A DNA stretch of 64,000 nt from Glycocaulis sp. (GTDB taxonomy: Bacteria; Pseudomonadota; Alphaproteobacteria; Caulobacterales; Maricaulaceae): positions 87,069 to 151,068 of the forward strand of contig JAIUMI010000005.1 in the NCBI GenBank assembly GCA_022565665.1, given 5' to 3'. This document shows, piece after piece, positions 44,074 through 53,161 of this stretch. Each line of letters opens with the position of its first letter. Position 1 is the stretch's first letter. The position numbers and the translations under genes are program-made. The notes beneath the pieces are model-generated. The model was given only the letters and a program-made list of their open reading frames with translations, was not told where the DNA came from and did no database searches.

Positions 44074-46275
44074 CTAGCCTTCCACCTCGGTCAGCAGGCC
44101 GCGATTGCGCAGCAGCGGCTCTACCGAAGGCTCACGCCCGCGGAAGCCGGTATACATCTCCATCGCAGGACGCGTATTGCCGCCGGAGAAGACCTCATAG
44201 AGGCGCTGGGCCGTTTCCGGATCGAAGATGTCACCGGCCTCTTCAAAGGCGGCAAAGCCGTCATTGTCGAGCACGCCCGCCCACAGATAGCTGTAATAGC
44301 CGGCCGCATAGCCCTCGCCGGAGAAGCTGTGCAGGAAGTGGGTGGAGCGATGACGCATCGGGATCTGGCGCAGATTCTGGCGGCTCTCCAGAATCTCCTG
44401 CTCGAAGGCCTGAACGTCGATGCTAGCCGGGTCTTCATGCAGGTGGAAAGCCATGTCCATGAAGCCGGAATTGAGGAATTCCACATTCTCGAACCCGGCA
44501 TTGAAGGTGGACGCAGCCAGCACACGCTCCAGAAGCTCCATCGGCATGGGCTCGCCGGTTTCGTGGTGCACCGCAAAGCGCTGGAGGATTTCGGGTTGTT
44601 CCAGCCAGTGCTCCAGGATCTGGGCCGGGAACTCCACGAAATCACGGTCCACCGCCGTCCCCGCCAGCGACGGGAAGTCGGTATTGGACAGAATGCCGTG
44701 CAGGCCATGGCCAAGCTCGTGGAAGAGCGTGGACGCGTCGATGAAGCTGATCAGGGCCGGTTCGCCCTCATCTGGCTTGTTGTAGTTGCAGTTATTGAGG
44801 ATGAGCGGGATTTCGCCGGTAATCCCGTTCTGGGCCCGGAAGCTGCTCATCCATGCGCCCGAGCGCTTGCCCGGACGGGCGAAAAAGTCGCCGTAGAACA
44901 GGGCGATGGTCTCGCCGCCCGCATTGTGGACTTCCCACACCCGCACATCGGGGTGATAGACGGGGATGTCGTGACGTTCATGGAAGGTCACTCCGAACAG
45001 GCGCTCGGAGGTGTAGAACATCGCGTCGATCATGCGGTCGAGATCGAGATACTGGGCGACTTCGGCCGGATCGAGATCATAGCGCTCGGCGCGCACGCGC
45101 TCGGTGTAATAGCGCCAGTCCCAGCCCTCGGCCTCGAAATCACCGCCTTCAGCGTCGATCATGGCCTGAATGTCGGCGAGCTCTTCCAGCGCGCGCTGGC
45201 GGGCCGGCCACCAGACCTGTTCCATCAGGTCAATCGCGGCTTCGGGCGTCTCGGCCATCGTGCCGGCAGTGCGGTAATGAGCCCAGCTTTCAAAGCCCAG
45301 CATCCGGGCCTGTTCGCGGCGCAGGACCAGAATGTCACGGATCAGCTGGTTATTGTCGAACTCATTGCCGTTATTGCCGCGCTCATAGAAGCCGTTCCAG
45401 GCAATCTCGCGCAGATCCCGGTCCGGCGAGGTCTGCAGGAAGGGTTCCACGCTGGAGCGGTCCAGCGTGATGATATGGCCTTCCATGTCGCGGGCGCGGG
45501 CCGCAGAACGCGCCGCGCTCACCATGGAGGAAGGCAGGTTGTCGAGGGCTTCCTGCGGCAGTTCCAGGCTCCACAGCTCGCGGTCGCCCAGCTCGTTCTG
45601 GGCAAACTGGGTGTAGAGCGAGGAGAGCTCAGTGCGGATTTCCGCATAGCGCTCGCGCTGCTCTTCGGAAAGCTGGGCACCGGCGCGCACGAAATTGTCG
45701 TGCGTCACTTCCAGAAGGCGCGCCTGCTGATCGGTCAGGCCCAGCGCAGCGCGGTTCTGATAGAGCGTGTCGATACGCTCGAAAAGCTGCGCATTGAGCG
45801 TGATCGAGGCGGAGTGACCGGCGAGCATCGGGCTCACCTCGCGCTGGATGGCGCGCAGCTCGTCATTGGAGGCAGAACTGGTCAGATTGCCGAACACGGC
45901 GCTAACGCGCGACAGATCGCGCCCGGCCAGCTCCATGGCCAGCAGAGTGTTTTCAAAGGTGGGCGGCTCAGGATTGGTCGCGATGGCGTCAATCTCGGCC
46001 GCGTGGTCTGCCATGGCCGCCTCGAAGGCCGGCATGAAATGCTCTTCGCGAATCTGGTCGAGCGGCGGGGCGCCGAAATTCTCGGTCCATTCTGCCGCAA
46101 ACGGATTGCCTTCCAGCGCGGCCATCGCGCCACCCGGCGCGGTAGCCTCTACAGTGTCTTCGGCGGCAGGTGTCACGGTTTCGGTCTCACCATTGGCGGC
46201 CGGCTGGGTGGTGTCCCCGCAGGCGGCCAGCAGAAGCGCGGCAGCAGCCACGCCGTAAATCAGGCGATCAGTCAT
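44074..46275 (-). CDS. M3-family metallopeptidase (peptidyl-dipeptidase Dcp-like), lipoprotein
   Basis: A 733-residue zinc peptidase of the thimet oligopeptidase family. The active site is FHELGHGLHG (HExxH), with the distant Glu in FNAGFENVEFL. N-terminal lipobox LLAAC (Cys19) suggests a lipoprotein in the periplasm, like other Dcp relatives of alphaproteobacteria. ATG 46275 is chosen for the lipobox; upstream in-frame residues are non-conserved. It trims dipeptides from oligopeptides. A spacer with an inverted repeat GAATTG/CAATTC (46302-46317) lies in front. Confidence 0.92.
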   Translation of the reverse strand: MTDRLIYGVAAAALLLAACGDTTQPAANGETETVTPAAEDTVEATAPGGAMAALEGNPFAAEWTENFGAPPLDQIREEHFMPAFEAAMADHAAEIDAIATNPEPPTFENTLLAMELAGRDLSRVSAVFGNLTSSASNDELRAIQREVSPMLAGHSASITLNAQLFERIDTLYQNRAALGLTDQQARLLEVTHDNFVRAGAQLSEEQRERYAEIRTELSSLYTQFAQNELGDRELWSLELPQEALDNLPSSMVSAARSAARARDMEGHIITLDRSSVEPFLQTSPDRDLREIAWNGFYERGNNGNEFDNNQLIRDILVLRREQARMLGFESWAHYRTAGTMAETPEAAIDLMEQVWWPARQRALEELADIQAMIDAEGGDFEAEGWDWRYYTERVRAERYDLDPAEVAQYLDLDRMIDAMFYTSERLFGVTFHERHDIPVYHPDVRVWEVHNAGGETIALFYGDFFARPGKRSGAWMSSFRAQNGITGEIPLILNNCNYNKPDEGEPALISFIDASTLFHELGHGLHGILSNTDFPSLAGTAVDRDFVEFPAQILEHWLEQPEILQRFAVHHETGEPMPMELLERVLAASTFNAGFENVEFLNSGFMDMAFHLHEDPASIDVQAFEQEILESRQNLRQIPMRHRSTHFLHSFSGEGYAAGYYSYLWAGVLDNDGFAAFEEAGDIFDPETAQRLYEVFSGGNTRPAMEMYTGFRGREPSVEPLLRNRGLLTEVEG

Positions 46276-46382
46276 GTCCTCTCCCTGAGGCTTTTGGTTG
46301 GAATTGATACCAATTCTAGCGGCCCGGGCGCGCTTGGGAAGGCGCACACGCTGTCGTGATAGTATAACACCGGCTTCGGGCC

Positions 46383-46416
46383 AAAAAAAAGCGGAAGGAC
46401 GAAACCGCCCTTCCGC
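46383..46416 (-). terminator. Terminator of the cold-shock gene
   Basis: GCGGAAGG (46391-46398) pairs with CCTTCCGC (46409-46416). On the minus strand the stem is followed by eight T (complement of the A-run at 46383-46390). It lies about 65 bases after the stop. Confidence 0.85.
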
Positions 46417-46481
46417 TCTTTCTCGTGTGTCAGCGGCCTGCCGCGTCCGGCGCGATGAGACCGCCTGAAACCCGTAACGGC

Positions 46482-46694
46482 CTAGTCGGCCAGTTGCAGG
46501 TTGACCGCTTTGGGGCCCTTGCCACGGGTATCCGGCTCGGTCTCGAAAGAGACGCGCTGGCCGTCATTGAGGCCTGCCAGGCCGGCCGATTGCACGGCGG
46601 TGATGTGCACGAACACATCCTTGCCGCCATCATCCGGGGTGATGAAGCCGAAGCCTTTGGTGGTATTGAAGAATTTGACAGTACCGGTAGTCAT
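46482..46694 (-). CDS. Cold-shock protein (CspA family)
   Basis: A 70-residue nucleic-acid chaperone with RNP1 KGFGFITP and RNP2 VFVHITAV. It opens RNA structure and may act in cold or growth-phase adaptation. ATG 46694 is preceded by AAAGG; the same frame goes further up without sense. The leader on the minus strand up to about 46750 could hold a temperature-responsive structure, but nothing obvious was seen. The terminator noted above follows. Confidence 0.95.
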   Translation of the reverse strand: MTTGTVKFFNTTKGFGFITPDDGGKDVFVHITAVQSAGLAGLNDGQRVSFETEPDTRGKGPKAVNLQLAD

Positions 46695-46944
46695 TTCGGG
46701 GGTAACCTTTCCCGTAGAATTGCGCCGCGTCCGGCGCAAGAGTTCAGTCGCGCCCGGCGTCCCGGTCGCGGCGAACGGACTTGCAATGCGGGGAAGGCTG
46801 AATGTTCAGGCGTGGTCTCACGCGGGGTCTTCCAGTATTCCGCCGGGCCGAAACGGCCGCCCGTGCACGCTCTTTATGCCCGAAAAACAGCGTTCTCACA
46901 AGCCGAGCTTTCGCGGCCACCGGCCGGGCTGCTAGTCTGTAGCC

Positions 46945-47244
46945 ATGAGCCGGCGTCCTTTCCTCTCCCGCACGCATCGCGCCCGCGAAGCGCGCAACCG
47001 CCAGCGCATGGCCGCCGATCCGGGCGGCACGATGCGTCTGGCCGTTCTGGTGGCGCTGGTATTGGTGGCGCTCGCCGTGGCGGCCGGGTTTCGCGGAGAG
47101 GAGACGGCACGCGAGGCCGGAGGCTGGCTGGCCCGGCTCGGACCGCTCGCCGAACCACGTATTTTTGGGGCATCCATACTGGAAATCGGGGCCATTCTTG
47201 CGGTTCTGGCCGTTTGCGCGCTGATCCTCTGGCGTCGGCGCTAG
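46945..47244 (+). CDS. Small two-helix membrane protein, unknown
   Basis: A 99-residue protein: a basic, Arg-rich N-terminus (SRRPFLSRTHRAREARNRQR), helix 1 (about 31-47), a short loop and helix 2 (about 76-93), ending in RRR. No family recognised. The stop overlaps that of arsR by four bases (CTAG). The reading frame has codon use like neighbours; a purine-rich AGCC start region gives no strong ribosome site, so it is moderately supported. Confidence 0.5.
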   Translation: MSRRPFLSRTHRAREARNRQRMAADPGGTMRLAVLVALVLVALAVAAGFRGEETAREAGGWLARLGPLAEPRIFGASILEIGAILAVLAVCALILWRRR

Positions 47245-47564
47245 GCTTCCAGATCCGCTTTTAGCCGGTCGAGCACATTGACCGCCTCGGCGGCGTAGGG
47301 GCCGATCCACCGGTCATGGATATGCTTGATCGGCAAAGGGTTGAGATGGTTCCAGCGTTCGCGCCCCTTGCGCTGGACGATGACGAGATCGGCCCGCTCC
47401 AGCACCCGCAAATGCTGCATCACCGTGCACCGGTCCAGCGCAGGGAACTGCACACACAGATCGCCCGTCGTCTGCGGTGCATCCTTCAGGCAATCGAGGA
47501 TTTCCCGCCGCGTCGATGACGCCAACGCCTTGAAAACACGCTCTATTTTTGCATCACTTGACAT
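47241..47564 (-). CDS. ArsR-family transcriptional repressor
   Basis: A 107-residue winged-helix protein: VFKALASSTRREILDCLKDAPQTTGDLCVQF and the recognition helix DRCTVMQHLRVLERADLVIVQRKGRERWNHLNP. Unlike metal sensors it lacks the Cys motif ELCVCDL, so it belongs to the subgroup paired with SRPBCC genes. It is divergent from such a gene with a 22-bp palindrome at its start codon, an ideal autoregulatory site. No ribosome site precedes the ATG, so the mRNA may be leaderless or poorly translated. Confidence 0.88.
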   Translation of the reverse strand: MSSDAKIERVFKALASSTRREILDCLKDAPQTTGDLCVQFPALDRCTVMQHLRVLERADLVIVQRKGRERWNHLNPLPIKHIHDRWIGPYAAEAVNVLDRLKADLEA

Positions 47565-47583
47565 GTTATAAATTTATAACATG
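47562..47583. promoter_or_regulatory. Perfect 22-bp palindrome, likely ArsR operator
   Basis: The half-site is CATGTTATAAA (47562-47572); its exact reverse complement is at 47573-47583. It includes the arsR start codon (complement of 47562-47564). TTGACA at 47558-47563 could be a -35 box for the plus-strand SRPBCC gene, whose leader the palindrome would occupy. Binding here would shut off both genes. Confidence 0.75.
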
Positions 47584-47631
47584 ATTTGATACAAGGCACG
47601 CAAGCCCTTTTTTGAGACAGGCAGGTGAACA

Positions 47632-48087
47632 ATGAACATGGAACTGAAATTCAAGGTGGCCGGGCGGATATCAAAACCCGTTGCAGAAGTGTTCGAGGCG
47701 GTGGTGAACCCCCAAACGCTTTCGCGCTATTTCACGACCGGTGGTGCCAAGGGGCGTATGGAAACCGGCGTGACGGTCTACTGGTCATTCCATGATTTTC
47801 CGGGCCGCTTCCCGGTGGATGTCGTGGAGGTGGTGGAGAACGAACGCATCGTGTTCGACTGGGACTCAGATGATCCCGGCACGCCGTACAAAACGCGCGT
47901 CACGATGAGCTTCGAAACGCTGGAGGATGGACGTACCCTGGTCTCGGTACAGGAGCAGGGCTGGCGTCCGGAACCGGATGGCCTCAATGCCTCATACTGC
48001 AATTGCAGTGGCTGGATGCAGATGCTGTGCGCCCTGAAAGCGTGGACCGAGCACGGCATCAATCTGCGCGAGGGCATGTTTCAATAG
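47632..48087 (+). CDS. SRPBCC/AHSA1-like protein
   Basis: A 151-residue START-like fold protein. FKVAGRISKPVAEVFEAVVNPQTLSRYFTTGGAKG is typical of AHSA1 members that pair with ArsR repressors; FDWDSDDPGTPYKTRVTMSFE and the C-terminal WMQMLCALKAWTEHG follow. The cavity may bind a lipophilic ligand or modulate a partner protein. Ribosome site CAGGTG. The first of two nearby ATGs is used. Expression is probably controlled by the divergent ArsR. Confidence 0.85.
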   Translation: MNMELKFKVAGRISKPVAEVFEAVVNPQTLSRYFTTGGAKGRMETGVTVYWSFHDFPGRFPVDVVEVVENERIVFDWDSDDPGTPYKTRVTMSFETLEDGRTLVSVQEQGWRPEPDGLNASYCNCSGWMQMLCALKAWTEHGINLREGMFQ

Positions 48088-48093
48088 CCCGGA

Positions 48094-48900
48094 TTAAAAC
48101 CAGCCCCCCTCACGCAGGGCAGGATAGAAGCTGCGGCTGACGGGCGCCTCGCTGCCATCTTCCAGGATCAGCGTGGCGCGCCCGTCACCCTTCTTCACAT
48201 CGCGCACCGCTGCGCGCGCCACCCATCAGGACCGGTGCACCTGCGCCCCGTCCAGCGCCTCGCACGCCGCGATGCCGTCTGACAGACGCATCAGGATCAG
48301 GGCATCGCCGGAATCGGTACGCACGCGCAGATAATGGTCCTCTGCATTCATGGAGATGAGGCGGGCCTGGCGCAGCCGATGGGGCAGCTTGGTGGTCAGT
48401 GCCGGTGACGGGCGGGCACTGCTGCCCGCTGGTCCGGCGCTCGCCGCCTCGCGCAGCGCGGCCACCCGCAGCTGGCGCAGATAATCTGCCAGCCAGGCAA
48501 TAATCGTCACGAAGGCGGAGATCACCAGCACGAAGAACCAGGTGATTGGCAGAGCGGACCAATGGACGGTTCCGGCCATCATTACGTTGATAGCAAAAAC
48601 AGCGGCGGTCACGGGGAGCGATATGGACAAAGCAATGATCGTGTAAAGGCCCCACTGCGGCAGGGCGGTGAACAGGTGCTGGACCAGCTTTCCTGTTATC
48701 CAGCCCACAATGGCACCCAGCGCGATCAGCCCGACCCAGTAGACCCAGACTTGCGGCCAGCCCACGCGCCCGGTTCCGTAGGGGCCCAGAATGGCGAGGA
48801 AGGTGCCAATGGCGACGATCCATGCCGCGCGGAGGGCCCATTTGCGCAGGGTTTCGGGAAGTGCGGCGGTCAAGTCCTGTGCCCTCTCTGTGTCATTCAC
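48094..48900 (-). pseudogene. Second membrane LytTR-family regulator, interrupted by an in-frame TGA
   Basis: The frame runs from GTG 48900 through four membrane helices and most of a LytTR domain, then meets TGA at 48226-48228 (after QVHRS). The same frame continues without further stop to TAA at 48094 and encodes WVARAAVRDVKKGDG and PVSRSFYPALREGGWF, the rest of the LytTR domain. Alignment with the LytTR gene at 39129 (VRVHRSRLVARPAVREI) places the TGA where Trp or Arg is expected (TGG or CGA by one transition). So the intact protein would have 268 residues and the truncated one 224, missing the last strands of the DNA-binding domain. Either a real nonsense mutation or a sequencing error. 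Confidence 0.85.
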
Positions 48901-49121
48901 GAAGCGCGAACAGAAGGCTTACCGCCATTCGCGAACAGGTCCAGTCCGCCAGCGAAATTCGCGTTCCGTGCGCGCCCGGCCCGATGCATCAGGCCTATGC
49001 CGGTAGCGCCCTGCCGGCCCACCAGCCGCCTTGCCGAAGCCGGAGCTGTTTCATGGCCTTCAATCTTGCCCTGCTGGCTGTTGCCGCGCTGCTTCTGATC
49101 TAGCAGAGGGATCCTCTCATC

Positions 49122-49508
49122 ATGGATATCGACGCCTTTCTCGCCGCGCCCTGGCATGTCCAGCTGCATGCTGCCGCCGCCATAGCGGCTGTAGGTCTGG
49201 GCGCGGTGCAGCTTGCCGCACCAAAGGGCACCCTGCCCCATCGCCAGCTTGGCTATGTGTGGGTGGCGCTGATGCTCATCGTGGCCATCACCGCGATCTT
49301 CATCCGCACAGGCGGCAGTTTCAGCTGGATCCACATCTTCGTGCCGCTCACCCTCTTCGGCGTGGCCGGGCTGATCATACAGGCCCGCAAGGGACTGGTG
49401 GCCCGTCACCGGGGCACAGTGTTGGGCCTTTATATCGGCGCACTGATGATACCGGGCGTGTTCAGCTTCCTGCCGGGCCGGCTGATGCACACCGTGTTTC
49501 TCGGCTAG
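49122..49508 (+). CDS. DUF2306-type membrane protein
   Basis: A 128-residue protein with four helices. The pattern WHVQLHAAAAIAAVGLGAVQL, PHRQLGYVWVALM and ARHRGTVLGLYIGALMIPGVFSFLPGRLMH is typical of DUF2306; conserved His residues in helices 1 and 4 may bind heme. Function unknown. AGAGGGATC precedes the ATG. Upstream (49053-49103) is a 16-codon hydrophobic mini-frame that is not annotated here. Confidence 0.78.
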   Translation: MDIDAFLAAPWHVQLHAAAAIAAVGLGAVQLAAPKGTLPHRQLGYVWVALMLIVAITAIFIRTGGSFSWIHIFVPLTLFGVAGLIIQARKGLVARHRGTVLGLYIGALMIPGVFSFLPGRLMHTVFLG

Positions 49509-49628
49509 GGCCTGAGCCTCACCCGTTGCCATAAAGCCATAGTGACCGGCTTTGCGGCGCGCGCTTGAAAGCGTGCTGATTGCATGGCGGCAGTGCGCCA
49601 CTATCATGCCCCTTAACAGGGGGGATGG

Positions 49629-50198
49629 ATGCGCGAAGAACGCACCGGCAGATTTATCCGGCTTTACGCGGGCACAGGCAGGATGAGCGCCGAAGGCGAG
49701 GCCGCGGGTCCCGGCGCCCACCCGATGGATTCCTGGTGTCCGCCCTGCCCGCCCCCGCGCCGCCATGGCGGCACACCCATCGATGCCATTGTTGGTCTTG
49801 CCATCCGCATCGGCCTGGCTGCAGCGCTGTGGAGCTGGGCGCGGTCCAATGCCCTGCCGGTTTCCGACTGGGGTAACTGGCAGACCTGGTTTGCGCCCGA
49901 GCCGGGCTTTGTCAGCGCGGTCTCGGTCTGGCTGCCCGGCTTTGCCGATGCCGCTGGCGCCGCATTCTTTCTCATCCTTGCTGCCAGCCTCTTGCCGGTG
50001 GCCCTCGTGGCAGGCCTTCTCACCCGGCTTGCCGGTCTCACCGTTATCCTGTGCGCGGGCTTTTTCGCTCTGGCCATCGCGCCTGAAGGGTGGACGTTCG
50101 CGCTCGTCGCCGGGGCGCTTGGCATTTATCTCCTGCTGCGCGGGGCCGGGCCGCTCTCTGTGGACTGGGGCGCAGCGCGCCTCGCCCGGATGGGGTAA
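49629..50198 (+). CDS. DoxX-like membrane protein
   Basis: A 189-residue protein with four to five helices (about 50-66, 92-116, 122-140, 148-170), resembling DoxX/DUF-type proteins. The soluble N-terminus (about 50 residues) has a WCPPCPPPRRHGG motif with two Cys. GGGGGG precedes the ATG at 49629; a second ATG at 49683 would remove 18 residues. Function unknown; DoxX members are linked to respiratory or redox processes. Confidence 0.6.
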   Translation: MREERTGRFIRLYAGTGRMSAEGEAAGPGAHPMDSWCPPCPPPRRHGGTPIDAIVGLAIRIGLAAALWSWARSNALPVSDWGNWQTWFAPEPGFVSAVSVWLPGFADAAGAAFFLILAASLLPVALVAGLLTRLAGLTVILCAGFFALAIAPEGWTFALVAGALGIYLLLRGAGPLSVDWGAARLARMG

Positions 50199-50301
50199 TG
50201 GTCAAGTGCGGGCAGTTGCAGCCTTGAACCGGTGGTCCGGGCGTGATGAGTTGGCTTTCCGCTGCTGACAGGCCTGTTCAACTCCCGGACCCTCTCTACT
50301 C

Positions 50302-51567
50302 ATGCTGATTTACAGAAATGTCGGTGCCGTTATGGGTGGAGCCCTGCTGCTGCAGGTGTCCGTGGGCGTTCTGGGGGTCTCGCTGCCGCTCGCCATGGCC
50401 GCTGCAGGCTGGACAGGGTCAACCATCGGCCTTGTCGCGGCTGCCTACGGGGCGGGCTTCATGGCGGGGGCCTGGATCGCGCCGGGCTCGATCCGCAGGA
50501 TCGGTCATATCCGCGCCTATGCCGCCTTTGCAGGGCTTTCCGCTGCGCTGACGCTCATGCTGGCGCTGGAATCCCATGTGGTCTGGTGGCTGCTCGCCCG
50601 GTTCGGGTTTGGTTTGTGTACCGCAGGCCTGTTTGCTGTGGCGGAAAGCTGGATTGCTGACGCCACCCCGTCACAGCGGCGCGGTGCGGTCATTTCGGCC
50701 TATCAGATCGTCGGCCGGGCGGGCCTGATCCTCGGCCCGTTCATCATCGCGCTCTCAGGCTTGGAGCTGACCCAGAGTTTCATCGTCGCGGGCATATTCC
50801 TGGCGCTCGCCCTGGTACCGATGACCGTGACCCGCCGGGCTCAGCCCGCCATTCCGGAAGGTGAGCGCGCCCCGCCCTGGCGGGTGTTTGCCATTGCCCC
50901 CACCGCCGCCGTGGCGGCTTTTGCGGCAGGTCTCGTCAATTCGGGTCTGCTGGCCTTCGTGCCGATCTGGGCAGACAGTCTTGATCCGGCCCGTGCCACG
51001 GGTGCGGCAGCCCTGATCATGGCGGTGATCTACGGCACCTCCATGCTGGTGCAATGGCCGGTGGGACGCATTTCGGACAAGCTGGACCGCCGCCTGGTGA
51101 TCGCTGTCAACGCGGGGCTGGCGGCCGTGATGGCGGGATTGCTGGCCCTTTTCGTCACGCCGGGCCTGCTCTGGGGCGCGGTCATGGCCGGAGCCTGGGG
51201 CGCGGCCAGCCTGTGTTATTACGGCGTCGCGGTTGCTCATGCCGCTGACCGTGCAAAGATCGAGGAACTGCCCGCCATTGCCTCGGGCGTCCTGCTGCTC
51301 TGGGCCGCCGGGTCCATGGTCGGCCCGCTGCTCGCAGGCTTCGCCTATGAAAGCGCGCTGGCGAGCCGCGGCCTCTTTCTTGTCGGTCTGGCGGGTAATC
51401 TGGGCTTGTGCGTGTTTGCGCTCCTGCGCTCACGCACACGGGTGGCGGTGCCGGAAGAGGAGCGCGAGCCGTTCGTCAATCTGATGGCGACCTCGGCACA
51501 GCTCGCCGAGATTGATGCGCCCGAGGATGAGGCCGAACCCGCCCGCCGCGAGGAGACGATGGAATGA
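50302..51567 (+). CDS. MFS transporter, YcaD/Bcr-type
   Basis: A 421-residue 12-helix protein. Features: GLVAAAYGAGFMAGAWIAPGSIRRIGHIRAYA (motif A-like), RFGFGLCTAGLFAVAESWIAD with the AESW motif of YcaD-like members, and WPVGRISDKLDRRLVI at the second-half motif A. The C-terminal 30 residues are acidic and soluble. Substrate unknown. The TGA overlaps the ATG of the next small membrane protein gene (ATGA), implying co-translation. Confidence 0.87.
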   Translation: MLIYRNVGAVMGGALLLQVSVGVLGVSLPLAMAAAGWTGSTIGLVAAAYGAGFMAGAWIAPGSIRRIGHIRAYAAFAGLSAALTLMLALESHVVWWLLARFGFGLCTAGLFAVAESWIADATPSQRRGAVISAYQIVGRAGLILGPFIIALSGLELTQSFIVAGIFLALALVPMTVTRRAQPAIPEGERAPPWRVFAIAPTAAVAAFAAGLVNSGLLAFVPIWADSLDPARATGAAALIMAVIYGTSMLVQWPVGRISDKLDRRLVIAVNAGLAAVMAGLLALFVTPGLLWGAVMAGAWGAASLCYYGVAVAHAADRAKIEELPAIASGVLLLWAAGSMVGPLLAGFAYESALASRGLFLVGLAGNLGLCVFALLRSRTRVAVPEEEREPFVNLMATSAQLAEIDAPEDEAEPARREETME

Positions 51568-51845
51568 TCATCATCATTATGGTGGCCGCTCTGGCCGGAG
51601 CGCTGGCGGCTTTCTTCCTGCGGCGCGCACTCGCCCGGCTGTCCTTCCTGACGTGGATAGGCTGGCTGCTGGTCGGCACGGGCCTTCCGGTGCTTGCAGG
51701 CCAGCTGGGCTTTCTGGCGCTGGCGGAAAGCCCCGGCGAGGGCGCGGCACTGGCCATTCCTGTCCTTGTTGCGGGGCTGGGGGCCGGTATTGGCTGGGCG
51801 GCCTGCGTGGCGGGCCTGCGCCTGACAGGCGGCCGGGTCCGCTAA
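51564..51845 (+). CDS. Small three-helix membrane protein, unknown
   Basis: A 93-residue protein with three hydrophobic segments (about 2-20, 29-52, 60-83). It begins MIIIIMVAALAGALAAFFLRRA. No family recognised. Start overlaps the MFS gene stop by four bases, so it is presumably an accessory of that transporter or a passenger in its operon. Ends in GGRVR. Confidence 0.55.
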   Translation: MIIIIMVAALAGALAAFFLRRALARLSFLTWIGWLLVGTGLPVLAGQLGFLALAESPGEGAALAIPVLVAGLGAGIGWAACVAGLRLTGGRVR

Positions 51846-51959
51846 CGCATCATGGTGCGTTGCACCACACAGGCGCGATGCTATAACGCGCCCGACTCCC
51901 GTCCCTGACGGGCCGGGCTCCCGGTCCGCCCTTCCTGACACAGAAGGTGATACGACCCC

Positions 51960-53156
51960 ATGAACATCCATGAGCATCAGGCCAAGGCCGTCCTGAAAGC
52001 CTTCGGCGCCCCCGTTGCAGACGGCGTTGCGATCTTTTCCGCCGACGAAGCCGGCGCGGCAGCTGACAAACTGCCCGGACCGCTCTGGGTCGTGAAATCG
52101 CAGATCCATGCCGGCGGGCGTGGCAAGGGCAAGTTCAAGGAACTCCCCTCTGATGCCAAGGGCGGTGTGCGCCTCGCCTTCAGCCGCGATGAAGTAATCG
52201 CCCACGCCAAGGACATGCTCGGCAATACGCTGGTGACCCACCAGACCGGCCCGGCCGGCAAGCAGGTCAACCGGCTCTATATCGAGGACGGGGCCGATAT
52301 CGAGACCGAGCTCTATCTCTCGCTTCTGGTCAATCGCGAAACCGGCCGGGTGGCCTTCGTGGTCTCCACCGAAGGCGGCATGGATATCGAGGCGGTCGCC
52401 GAAGAAACGCCGGAGAAGATTCTCACCATCAATATCGACCCGGAAACGGGCGTGACCTCGGGCGACGCGGGCAAAATCGCCGATGCGCTGAAGCTTTCCG
52501 GCACGGCGCGCGATGACATGCTCTCGCTGGCACCAATCCTCTACCGGGCCTTCACCGAGAAGGATATGAGCCTTCTGGAGGTGAACCCGCTCATCGTGAT
52601 GAAGGACGGGCATCTGCGCGTACTGGACGCGAAAGTGTCCTTCGATGGCAATGCGCTCTTCCGCCATGAGGACATCCAGGCCCTGCGCGACCTCACCGAA
52701 GAGGACGAGAAGGAAATCGAGGCGTCGAAATACGACCTCGCCTATGTGGCGCTGGATGGCAATATCGGCTGCATGGTCAATGGCGCAGGCCTTGCCATGG
52801 CCACGATGGACATCATCAAGCTCTATGGCGCCGAGCCTGCCAACTTCCTCGATGTGGGCGGGGGCGCGTCGAAGGAGAAGGTGACCGCCGCCTTCAAGAT
52901 CATCACCGCCGACAAGAACGTCAAAGGCATCCTCGTGAACATCTTCGGCGGCATCATGCGCTGTGACGTCATCGCCGAAGGCGTGGTGGCCGCCGTGAAG
53001 GAGGTGGGCCTGAAAGTGCCGCTGGTGGTGCGCCTTGAGGGCACCAATGTCGAGCTTGGCAAGAAAATCCTCGACGAGAGCGGGCTCGACATCAATTCCG
53101 CCAATGATCTCGACGATGCCGCCCAGAAAATCGTCGCTGCCGTGAAGAAGGTCTAG
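51960..53156 (+). CDS. sucC: Succinyl-CoA ligase (ADP-forming), beta subunit
   Basis: A 398-residue ATP-grasp protein. The N-terminal [16 protein letters not shown] is diagnostic. Other marks are [41 protein letters not shown] and [14 protein letters not shown]. With SucD it makes ATP from succinyl-CoA in the TCA cycle. AAGGTG precedes the ATG. sucD follows after five bases. Family and order are standard. Confidence 0.97.
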   Translation: MNIHEHQAKAVLKAFGAPVADGVAIFSADEAGAAADKLPGPLWVVKSQIHAGGRGKGKFKELPSDAKGGVRLAFSRDEVIAHAKDMLGNTLVTHQTGPAGKQVNRLYIEDGADIETELYLSLLVNRETGRVAFVVSTEGGMDIEAVAEETPEKILTINIDPETGVTSGDAGKIADALKLSGTARDDMLSLAPILYRAFTEKDMSLLEVNPLIVMKDGHLRVLDAKVSFDGNALFRHEDIQALRDLTEEDEKEIEASKYDLAYVALDGNIGCMVNGAGLAMATMDIIKLYGAEPANFLDVGGGASKEKVTAAFKIITADKNVKGILVNIFGGIMRCDVIAEGVVAAVKEVGLKVPLVVRLEGTNVELGKKILDESGLDINSANDLDDAAQKIVAAVKKV

Positions 53157-53161
53157 GAACC

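Noticed and set aside
46299-46320. Inverted repeat GAATTG/CAATTC upstream of the M3 peptidase
   Set aside because: Only six bases per arm with a four-base gap; chance occurrence cannot be excluded and no matching regulator is near.
43987-46359. A 790-codon open frame on the plus strand opposite the M3 peptidase gene
   Set aside because: It is the antisense shadow of a clear HExxH peptidase; high GC3 keeps the opposite frame open. The translation has no recognisable domain.
49053-49103. 16-codon hydrophobic mini-gene MAFNLALLAVAALLLI
   Set aside because: Has an ATG, a weak CGGAG upstream and a stop, but is too short to judge without conservation or translation data.
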